This document shows positions 1-5,692 of a stretch of 5,952 nucleotides of DNA, piece after piece; position 1 is the first letter of the stretch, and every line of letters begins with the position of its first letter. The notes under the pieces are model-generated. The model worked only from the letters and a program-made list of their open reading frames with translations. It was not told the DNA's origin and ran no database searches. Source of the DNA: 1-14-0-20-39-34 sp043800545 (lineage in GTDB: Bacteria; Patescibacteriota; Patescibacteriia; Magasanikbacterales; UBA922); the NCBI GenBank assembly GCA_043800545.1, contig JAZDMW010000059.1:1-5952 (forward strand), read 5' to 3'. Both the position numbers and the translations under genes were made by a program.

Positions 1-1244
1 GTTGGTCTGACGATTTGTTCTACCACTTGTTCACTTTCCTTGATTTCAAATTCAGAAGGAGTTGCAGATACAAAAATAAGAGAATCTACTTTTTTCTGGA
101 ACTCTTCAAACTTCAAAGGTCTATTATCCCTCGCACTTGGAAGACGGAAACCATGATCCACCAATGTATCTTTTCTCGCCTTATCTCCCATATACATTCC
201 GCGAATTTGTGGAATGGTCACATGAGACTCATCAATGACTGTTAAAAACTTTTCATTATTATATTTAAAATAATCTAAAAGAGTAAAAGCAGATTCTCCT
301 GGTTCTCTTCCATCAAAATGACGAGAATAATTTTCTATTCCATTACAATAACCAATATTTTGTATCATCTCCAAATCATACTTTACTCTTTGTTTCAGAC
401 GTTCATATTCCAAAACCTTTCCCTTTTTCTTGAAATACTCAAGCTGATCTTCTAATTCTTTTTTAATACCTTCAAAAGCACGATTCCGTTCCTCATCTCC
501 AATCACATAATGTGCAGCAGGAAATAACCACAAATCTTCTTGCTCACGAATAATTTTTCTGGTAATTGGATCAATGAGTTCAATTCTTTCAATTTCATCT
601 CCAATTTCCAAACGATATATTCTTTCTTCATTTGCAGGCATCACTTCAAACACCTGTCCTTGCATGCGAAATGTTCCGCGCTTCATATCTGCATTCGTTC
701 TCTCAAATTGCATTTGGATAAGTTGTTCTAACATGCCACGTCTATCTAATTTTTGTCCTTGTTCCAAATGTAAAACAATTTTTTCATATTCTTTTGGAGA
801 ACCCAAACCATAAATAGCAGAAACAGAAGCAACAATAATCACATCTTTTCTTGACAGGAGCGCTTGTGTACAGGCATGACGAAGTCTGTCTATTTCCTCA
901 TTTATTTGTGCTTCTTTTTCTATATACGTATCACTTCCTGGCATGTATGCCTCTGGTTGGTAATAGTCATAATACGAAACAAAATACTCAACCGCATTTT
1001 CTGGAAAAAACTCACGAAACTCATTACAGAGCTGTGCTGCCAAGGTTTTATTATGTGCAATGACCAAGGTTGGCATTTGTGTCTTCTCAATAACATTTGC
1101 AATGGTAAATGTTTTTCCTGAACCAGTAACCCCAAGTAATGTCTGGCGATTCATTCCTTTTTCTATACCAGAAACAAGACCCTCTATAGCCTGTGGCTGG
1201 TCCCCATTAGGTTTATATTCTGATTTTAGCTTAAATTGAGGCAT
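1..1244 (-). CDS. uvrB: UvrB, excinuclease ABC subunit B (N-terminal 414 residues, truncated by window edge)
   Basis: UvrB is the DNA-damage-verifying, helicase-like subunit of the UvrABC nucleotide excision repair complex. It receives DNA from UvrA and recruits UvrC for incision. Reading leftward from the ATG at 1244-1242, the frame stays open to the window edge, giving 414 of the usual 650-680 residues. Visible motifs in order: the opening FKLKSEYKPNGDQPQAI; Walker A GVTGSGKT at residues 38-45; the damage-probing beta-hairpin region with YYDYYQPEAYMPGSDTYI at 91-108; the domain 2 stretch RGTFRMQGQVFEVMPA; the family signature ENYSRHFDGREPGE; Walker B DESH at 338-341; and SATPSEFE at 393-400. 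The C-terminal helicase half and the UvrC-binding domain lie outside the window. No Shine-Dalgarno is present, and a good promoter sits so close that the message should be nearly leaderless. No LexA/SOS box was recognised. Family assignment is very secure. Confidence 0.97.
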   Translation of the reverse strand, partial: MPQFKLKSEYKPNGDQPQAIEGLVSGIEKGMNRQTLLGVTGSGKTFTIANVIEKTQMPTLVIAHNKTLAAQLCNEFREFFPENAVEYFVSYYDYYQPEAYMPGSDTYIEKEAQINEEIDRLRHACTQALLSRKDVIIVASVSAIYGLGSPKEYEKIVLHLEQGQKLDRRGMLEQLIQMQFERTNADMKRGTFRMQGQVFEVMPANEERIYRLEIGDEIERIELIDPITRKIIREQEDLWLFPAAHYVIGDEERNRAFEGIKKELEDQLEYFKKKGKVLEYERLKQRVKYDLEMIQNIGYCNGIENYSRHFDGREPGESAFTLLDYFKYNNEKFLTVIDESHVTIPQIRGMYMGDKARKDTLVDHGFRLPSARDNRPLKFEEFQKKVDSLIFVSATPSEFEIKESEQVVEQIVRP

Positions 1245-1254
1245 ATTTGTTGGA

Positions 1255-1283
1255 ATTTTAGCACACTTTTCCACAATTGACAA
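1255..1283 (-). promoter_or_regulatory. Sigma-70-type promoter for uvrB
   Basis: On the minus strand a -35 box TTGTCA (1283-1278, 5/6 to consensus) is followed by exactly 17 bases and a -10 box TAAAAT (1260-1255, 5/6). Transcription would begin near 1248, only a few bases before the uvrB ATG at 1244, which implies a leaderless or nearly leaderless mRNA. The assignment rests on sequence match and position only. Confidence 0.7.
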
Positions 1284-1300
1284 GGATAGGCACTTGACAA
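1277..1300 (+). repeat. Direct repeat of TTGACAA, period 17
   Basis: TTGACAA occurs at 1277-1283 and again at 1294-1300, 17 bases apart start to start. The right copy contains the -35 box of the plus-strand ncRNA promoter. The left copy, read on the other strand, contains the -35 box of uvrB. The repeat may simply reflect two promoters placed back to back, or it may be a paired binding site; the sequence alone does not decide. Confidence 0.5.
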
Positions 1301-1322
1301 ATTTATAAATATATGATATAAA
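1294..1322 (+). promoter_or_regulatory. Strong sigma-70-type promoter for the ncRNA
   Basis: A perfect -35 box TTGACA (1294-1299) is followed by a 17-base spacer and TATAAA (1317-1322, 5/6 to TATAAT). The start site would fall near 1329. No open reading frame of recognisable protein type follows. What follows is the GC-rich folded region and its terminator, so this promoter appears to serve a stand-alone RNA. It is among the best consensus matches in the window, suggesting high expression. Confidence 0.75.
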
Positions 1323-1328
1323 GACAAT

Positions 1329-1592
1329 ACAAGAGAAGTTAACGTAGGGTTTCCTTTTACCACCATGGGGAACCCCATTAGATCCTACTGCTTAGGGCTT
1401 TCAACCCAGAGCACTGGATTGCCGGGTGTGCAGGTCTGGTGGACCTAAACACGACTCCTTGATCCCGAGGAAACATCTAAAGGCTCTGATGTACTCCGCG
1501 GAGAATAGTAGCCGTATTTTGACCTCACGGTCACACACCAACTCCTTCCCAAAGCCGATGATTGCTCCCACGCGATCATCGGCTTTTAGCTT
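1329..1592 (+). ncRNA. Structured non-coding RNA of unknown class (about 260 nt)
   Basis: The stretch has its own strong promoter, an intrinsic terminator, no convincing coding content, and base composition unlike its surroundings. A hand count gives 34 G/C of 60 at 1381-1440, against 16 of 60 at 3361-3420 inside corA. Foldable elements: hairpin 1, GGGTTTCC (1347-1354) with GGGAACCC (1368-1375); hairpin 2, TGCTT-GGG (1389-1397) with CCC-GAGCA (1405-1413); hairpin 3, GTGT and AGGTC (1426-1436) with GACCT and ACAC (1442-1452); hairpin 4, CCTTG (1457-1461) with CGAGG (1466-1470); hairpin 5, ACATC (1473-1477) with GATGT (1488-1492); palindrome CTCCGCGGAG (1494-1503); and small hairpin GACC/GGTC (1521-1532). 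A closing helix, GAGAAGTT (1333-1340) with AACTCCTT (1540-1547), has one mismatch. I see no tmRNA ends, no RNase P GAGGAAAGUCC or ACAGA core, and no SRP GGUCAGGUCCGGAAGGAAGC core. 6S RNA is not formally excluded, but a chain of hairpins is a poor fit to its rod shape. Confidence 0.72.
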
Positions 1593-1595
1593 TTT
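1551..1595 (+). terminator. Intrinsic terminator of the ncRNA, possibly bidirectional
   Basis: AAAGCCGATGAT (1551-1562) pairs perfectly with ATCATCGGCTTT (1575-1586), a 12-bp stem with a 12-base loop, followed on the plus strand by TTAGCTTTTT. On the minus strand the same hairpin lies immediately after the beta-CASP stop codon (1596-1594) but is followed by only three T. It should therefore be a strong terminator rightward and a weaker one, or an mRNA-end stabiliser, leftward. Confidence 0.85.
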
Positions 1596-2943
1596 ATATC
1601 TCAAAACTTTCTCCCTTTTCTGGTACAAAGGCAGGGATATTCATTTCATCTTTAAATCGGTGTGCGAGTGTGGTGGCTGCGTTTGGTTCACCATGGACAC
1701 AGTATATTTTCTTTGGGAGCTTTTCTGCATTCCGTACCCAAGAAACCAATTTTTCCTGATCACCGTGAGCAGATAATGCCCCAATTGCCTTTACTGTGCA
1801 TTTTACAGGAATATCTTCGTCAAAAATATGTACTTTTTCTGCTCCGTTATATATTTTTCTTCCCAAGGTTCCCTCAGCCTGATATCCAACAAAAATGAGG
1901 AGTGAATTTGGGTCAGGCAAATATCTCATAGCATGGTGTACAATACGTCCGCCATTCATCATCCCTGAACCTGCAATAATGAGTTTTGGACCAATAATAT
2001 GATTAATATCTTTGGATTCATTGACAGTTTCTGTGAATTTTAAATTTGGAAACTGCAAAAAATTTTCTCCCGCCTGGACTTGTTCCAATGCTTCTCTATC
2101 TAAATATTCTTGATGTTTTTCATAGACAGAAATTGCTTTAATCGCGAGAGGACTATCCAGAAACATAGGAATCTCTGGGAGTGTTCCATCTTCGGAAAGC
2201 TCATGAAGGTGATACAAAATTTCTTGTGTACGTTCAATGGAAAATGATGGAATCATAATGGTTCCACCGTGTTTAACCCCCTCGTCAATATATTCTAAAA
2301 TTATTTTCTTTTTTTCATCCTCACCCTCGTGAACTCTATCCCCATAGGTGGACTCAATGAGAAGCACATCCACATTCCCAAGCTGATCCGTATCCCGAAG
2401 AATTGGTACATTGTTATTTCCAACATCTCCAGAAAATCCAACTCTTCCATCTGCAGATTCTATCTCAATAAACGCAGACCCAAGAATATGCCCTGCATCC
2501 TTCCATGTAGCAATAACTCCATCTGCAACAGGAACCGTATTGTGATACTCAATACATTTGCATTGTTTTTCTACTCTTTGTACATCTTCTAACGTATACA
2601 GTACAGGTGTTCCATATTTTTCTTCATTTTCTTCCATAATATGCACCGCATCCTCAAGTACCAAAAGAGCCAATTCTTTTGTGCCATACGTCATATATAT
2701 CGGTCCGGTATAGCCATCCCGAATAAGCTTTGGTATTCTTCCTACATGATCCAGATGAGCATGGGTTACGATAAGAGCATCCAAAGATTCTGGATTAAAT
2801 CCAAAATCTTCATGGTTCATTTTTTCATTAAACTCACCACCCTGAAACATTCCACAATCTAGGAGTATTTTTTTACCCACAGTCTCAAGCAAATGACAAG
2901 AACCTGTAACACCACCAGCAGCTCCATGAAACGTAATCTTCAT
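1594..2943 (-). CDS. Beta-CASP metallo-beta-lactamase-fold RNase (YSH1/CPSF73-like)
   Basis: Predicted zinc-dependent cytoplasmic ribonuclease, 449 residues and complete. The metallo-beta-lactamase fold opens with MKITFHGAAGGVTGSCHLLE. It carries Asp29, then H61-A-H-L-D65-H66 (motif 2), H152 in DAGHILGSAF (motif 3) and D173 in GFSGDVG (motif 4). The inserted beta-CASP domain follows, with motif A E197 in LLIESTYGDR, the motif B region GSGMMNGGRIVHH around 325-337, and motif C H393 in SAHGDQ. A terminal His is in VHGEP at 418. All metal ligands expected for an active enzyme are present. The closest known group is the bacterial and archaeal COG1236-like beta-CASP proteins used in RNA processing or decay; the exact substrate cannot be told. 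An in-frame TAA lies 21 bases upstream of the ATG, so the start is well fixed; no Shine-Dalgarno is seen. The gene converges on the ncRNA. Confidence 0.93.
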   Translation of the reverse strand: MKITFHGAAGGVTGSCHLLETVGKKILLDCGMFQGGEFNEKMNHEDFGFNPESLDALIVTHAHLDHVGRIPKLIRDGYTGPIYMTYGTKELALLVLEDAVHIMEENEEKYGTPVLYTLEDVQRVEKQCKCIEYHNTVPVADGVIATWKDAGHILGSAFIEIESADGRVGFSGDVGNNNVPILRDTDQLGNVDVLLIESTYGDRVHEGEDEKKKIILEYIDEGVKHGGTIMIPSFSIERTQEILYHLHELSEDGTLPEIPMFLDSPLAIKAISVYEKHQEYLDREALEQVQAGENFLQFPNLKFTETVNESKDINHIIGPKLIIAGSGMMNGGRIVHHAMRYLPDPNSLLIFVGYQAEGTLGRKIYNGAEKVHIFDEDIPVKCTVKAIGALSAHGDQEKLVSWVRNAEKLPKKIYCVHGEPNAATTLAHRFKDEMNIPAFVPEKGESFEI

Positions 2944-2971
2944 ATAGTAAACTATTAGACATTATGTGATT

Positions 2972-3001
2972 ATTATATCACCAAAAAACCACTATACACA
3001 A
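2972..3001 (-). promoter_or_regulatory. Extended -10 promoter for the beta-CASP gene
   Basis: On the minus strand there is a perfect TATAAT (2977-2972) preceded by TGA, the TGn extended -10 element. The best -35 is weak: TTGTGT (3001-2996) at 18 bases. Transcription would start near 2965, giving a leader of about 22 bases. The weak -35 overlaps the -35 of the opposing corA promoter. Confidence 0.6.
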
Positions 3002-3021
3002 ACGATTTTTTCTGGTATAAT
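2993..3021 (+). promoter_or_regulatory. Extended -10 promoter for corA-murJ
   Basis: A perfect TATAAT (3016-3021) is preceded by TGG, the TGn extended -10 element. TATACA (2993-2998, 4/6 to TTGACA) lies 17 bases upstream. The start site would be near 3028, with a leader of about 22 bases before the ATG at 3050. The leader has only a weak GAG (3037-3039) as a possible ribosome-binding contact. Confidence 0.7.
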
Positions 3022-3049
3022 CGGTATAGATTTATAGAGTAATAATTTT

Positions 3050-3970
3050 ATGGCTATAAAAATCATCGAAGAAAAAAATATCAAGTGGATAAATATTGAT
3101 AGGGTCAATGACGAGGCTCTTGAATATTTAAAGACAAATTATAAATTTCACCATTTGGATATTGACGATATCCAAAGCGGAAGTCAAACACCGAAACTTG
3201 ATGTGTATGCGAAATATCTTTTTCTTGTTCTTCATTTTCCAACACTTCGCATGGGAAATATTACAATAGCCAGCAATGAGGTAGATTTTTTTGTTGGAGA
3301 AGGATATGTTATTACAATCCAGCAAACTCCTTCAAAGGAAATTAAAAAACATTTTTATCGATGTAAAAATAATAAAAACTTGAGAAAAAAATGGATGGGA
3401 AATGATCCTGGATATTTGCTCTACAATATTACGAATGCACTTTTCCATGAATCACGTCCTTTGTTAAATATTATTGGAAAAGAAATATCTGCTCTTGAAA
3501 ATGGAATTTTTAATGGACATCCCGATGTAAAAATTGTACGTCAACTGGCTATGCTTCGCAGAAATGTTCTTGGATTCCGAAGGATTGTTGATCCACAAAG
3601 ATACCTTCTTGGAAATCTTTCTCACACAAGAAAACCCTTTTTGGATTCTGAAGTCAGTTTGTATTTTGATGATATCAACGACTACTTGAGCAAACTCTGG
3701 GCAATTGTAGACACATACAAAGATAGTATTGACGGTCTTCATGTCACGGTAGAATCTTTGATTAACCAAAGAACCAATAAAGTGATTGGTACTCTCACAG
3801 CAATTTCCGTTGGCCTTATGCCACTTACCCTTCTCTCTGGAATCTATGGAATGAATATTGATGACCTCCCCTATGCTCGTGATCCATCAAAAGTATGGTT
3901 CATGTTCCTTGGACTCGCTGGTATAATTTGTTTGCTCATCTTTATCATGAGAAGGAAGAAAATGCTTTAA
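3050..3970 (+). CDS. corA: CorA-type magnesium/cobalt transport protein
   Basis: Inner-membrane divalent cation channel of the CorA family, homopentameric in known members, mainly for Mg2+ uptake. The protein has 306 residues, close to the family's usual length. A large soluble N-terminal domain (about 1-240) ends in the long charged helix leading to the pore. Two membrane helices follow, roughly 245-265 and 282-301. The diagnostic YGMN motif is at 266-269, at the end of the first helix, where it forms the pore entrance. The short loop after it carries D271 and D272 in place of the MPEL-type loop of many CorA proteins. The C-terminus is basic (MRRKKML), as expected for a cytoplasmic end. An in-frame TAG 15 bases upstream fixes the ATG start. 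Only 26 bases separate it from murJ and no terminator lies between, so the two are probably cotranscribed. Metal selectivity cannot be read from the sequence. Confidence 0.95.
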   Translation: MAIKIIEEKNIKWINIDRVNDEALEYLKTNYKFHHLDIDDIQSGSQTPKLDVYAKYLFLVLHFPTLRMGNITIASNEVDFFVGEGYVITIQQTPSKEIKKHFYRCKNNKNLRKKWMGNDPGYLLYNITNALFHESRPLLNIIGKEISALENGIFNGHPDVKIVRQLAMLRRNVLGFRRIVDPQRYLLGNLSHTRKPFLDSEVSLYFDDINDYLSKLWAIVDTYKDSIDGLHVTVESLINQRTNKVIGTLTAISVGLMPLTLLSGIYGMNIDDLPYARDPSKVWFMFLGLAGIICLLIFIMRRKKML

Positions 3971-3996
3971 TATACGCCTGATATTGTTGAAAACCT

Positions 3997-5613
3997 GTGA
4001 TAAAAAAAATATTTACCTCACAGCTGAATTCTATTACTGGAGCTGCCCTTGTACTTGGGGCAGCATCTTTTGTAAGTAGACTCATTGGAATAATTCGTGA
4101 TAGAACCTTTGCTCACATGTTTGGAGTTGGAGATACTCTAGATATTTATTATGCTGCATTTCGTGTACCAGATTTGGTATACAATCTCTTAGTAGCAGGC
4201 GCACTAACTGCAGGATTTATTCCTGTGTTTATGGATCTCTATGTAGAAGACAAAAAACGTGCAAATGAACTCGCGAATCTGGTTATGAGTACCCTTGGAG
4301 TCCTGCTTATCATTGTTTGTATTATCTTTATTATTTTTACTCCAAATCTCATTCCCTACATTGTCCCTGGATTTTCCACAGAAAATATTCCCATGACCAT
4401 CCTCCTTACAAGAATCATGTTCTTAAGTCCAATTATTCTTGGTATTAGTGGTGTTTTGAGTGGAGTCCTCCAATCTCTCAAATGCTTTATTATTTATTCC
4501 CTCACTCCAATTTTCTATAACCTTGGTATTATTCTTGGAGCTCTCCTATTTTATCCAATCTTTGGAATGAAAGGACTCGCATATGGTGTGATTCTTGGAA
4601 CTATTCTTCATTTGGGAATACAAATTCCAACACTTTTGGCTCATGGCTTTTCATTTCAATTCATCTGGAATTTAAAAAACAAGGCCCTCAGAAAAATTGT
4701 AAAGCTCATGGTTCCACGAACACTTGCACTTGCAACCACACAACTCAATTTTCTTGTTATTACAATTATTGCATCCACACTGGCATCTGGAAGCATCACT
4801 GTATTTAATCTCGCAAATAATTTGCAATACTTCCCTATTGGTCTTATTGGAATTTCCTTTGCACTTGCAGCATTTCCTGCATTTTCCGAATTTATTTCCC
4901 GTGGAGAAACAGAAAAAATGGCTGAACATCTTCTTTCTTCTATACGACAGATTTTATTTTTCATTCTTCCTCTCACAATTATTTTTCTCCTTCTCCGTTC
5001 ACAAATTGTTCGTGTTGTTCTTGGAAGTGGAAAATTTGATTGGAATGCAACTATTACCACGGCGAACACACTCGCTTACTTCTGTTTTTCTCTATTTGCT
5101 CAATGTCTGATCCCAATAATTACCCGAGCTTTCTATGCTTTCCATGATACCTGGACACCATTTAACATTTCTTTTATTACCGCACTCATCAATATTATTG
5201 GAAGTCTGCTTTTGAAAGACTCTTTTGGTATTGCAGGACTTGCACTCGCTTTTTCCTTTTCTATGGTAATACAACTTTTCCTCCTCTGGGGATTTCTCCG
5301 TAAAAAACTCCCAAAACACATGCGAGAACAAACTATCCTCGAATCCCTCAATAAGACAATTCCAGCAACCATAGCTATGGCATTTGTCGTACAGCTTCTC
5401 AAATATCCTCTTGCAGATATGGTAAACATGGAAACATTCTGGGGTATATTTACTCAAGGATTTTTAGCAGGAAGTGCTGGACTCTTTGTCTATTTTGGTC
5501 TCTGTCATATACTCAAACTGGAAGAAATGAAACAACTCCGTAGAAGTCTTCATAGAAGATGGCTTAACTTCCGTAAAGTACAAGGAGAAATTGGTGAAGC
5601 AGATAGTATTTAA
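3997..5613 (+). CDS. murJ: MurJ-type lipid II flippase
   Basis: Polytopic membrane protein of the MurJ/MviN family (MOP exporter superfamily), which moves lipid-linked peptidoglycan precursor to the outer face of the membrane. It has 538 residues with about 14 hydrophobic segments and a basic cytoplasmic tail after about residue 504. The N-terminal signature SRLIGIIRDR (27-36) and GDTLDIYYAAFRVPDL (45-60) retain equivalents of E. coli R18, R24, D25 and D39 as R28, R34, D35 and D49. By alignment from memory, E. coli R52 corresponds to Tyr62, and R270 to Asn275 in LANNLQYFP. The start is GTG at 3997-3999: an in-frame TGA at 3988-3990 blocks earlier starts, and the next ATG is at residue 41, inside the conserved region. 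No Shine-Dalgarno is visible. It lies 26 bases after corA, probably in one operon, and a terminator follows the stop at once. Another MOP-family flippase role is less likely. Confidence 0.92.
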   Translation: MIKKIFTSQLNSITGAALVLGAASFVSRLIGIIRDRTFAHMFGVGDTLDIYYAAFRVPDLVYNLLVAGALTAGFIPVFMDLYVEDKKRANELANLVMSTLGVLLIIVCIIFIIFTPNLIPYIVPGFSTENIPMTILLTRIMFLSPIILGISGVLSGVLQSLKCFIIYSLTPIFYNLGIILGALLFYPIFGMKGLAYGVILGTILHLGIQIPTLLAHGFSFQFIWNLKNKALRKIVKLMVPRTLALATTQLNFLVITIIASTLASGSITVFNLANNLQYFPIGLIGISFALAAFPAFSEFISRGETEKMAEHLLSSIRQILFFILPLTIIFLLLRSQIVRVVLGSGKFDWNATITTANTLAYFCFSLFAQCLIPIITRAFYAFHDTWTPFNISFITALINIIGSLLLKDSFGIAGLALAFSFSMVIQLFLLWGFLRKKLPKHMREQTILESLNKTIPATIAMAFVVQLLKYPLADMVNMETFWGIFTQGFLAGSAGLFVYFGLCHILKLEEMKQLRRSLHRRWLNFRKVQGEIGEADSI

Positions 5614-5634
5614 GGCTCATTTGAGCCCTTTTTT
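5614..5634 (+). terminator. Intrinsic terminator of the corA-murJ unit
   Basis: GGCTC (5614-5618), loop ATTT, GAGCC (5623-5627), then C and six T (5629-5634). The stem begins on the base right after the murJ TAA. It separates murJ from lepA, whose own promoter starts four bases after the T run. Confidence 0.85.
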
Positions 5635-5637
5635 AAC

Positions 5638-5666
5638 TTGCCAGATGTTCCAATACATGCTATTAT
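5638..5666 (+). promoter_or_regulatory. Promoter for lepA with extended -10
   Basis: TTGCCA (5638-5643, 5/6 to TTGACA), a 17-base spacer, and TATTAT (5661-5666, 5/6) preceded by TGC, the TGn extended -10 element. Transcription would begin near 5673, leaving a leader of about 20 bases without a Shine-Dalgarno. The leader contains a start-stop pair ATGTAA at 5683-5688, out of frame with lepA. Confidence 0.7.
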
Positions 5667-5692
5667 ATGCCTACTTTCAATAATGTAAATTT

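Noticed and set aside
1245..1330. A LexA/SOS operator upstream of uvrB
   Set aside because: No dyad matching known SOS boxes (CTG-N10-CAG or GAAC-N4-GTTC) could be found; the CAATTG core at the -35 is too short to count.
1467..1474. GAGGAAAC resembling the RNase P RNA P4 strand GAGGAAAGUCC
   Set aside because: The AGUCC continuation and the partner ACAGAA strand are both absent.
1486..1506. Hammerhead-like CTGATG followed by a palindromic stem and GAA
   Set aside because: The invariant CUGAUGA and GAAA core is broken and no matching cleavage-site helix is present.
1411..1540. tmRNA-like pieces: CTGGATT followed by CGGG, and ACACACCA near the 3' end
   Set aside because: There is no alanyl acceptor stem, no T-arm with TTCRA loop, and no G-U pair arrangement. 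The fragments are not placed as in a tmRNA.
1401..1628. Open frame of about 75 codons on the minus strand over the ncRNA
   Set aside because: It overlaps the end of the beta-CASP gene in another frame, and its sequence is explained by the folded RNA on the other strand.
1426..1776. Open frame of about 116 codons on the plus strand across the ncRNA and the end of the beta-CASP gene
   Set aside because: It runs through the terminator hairpin and then antisense to a conserved coding gene, has no ribosome site, and the protein has no recognisable family features.
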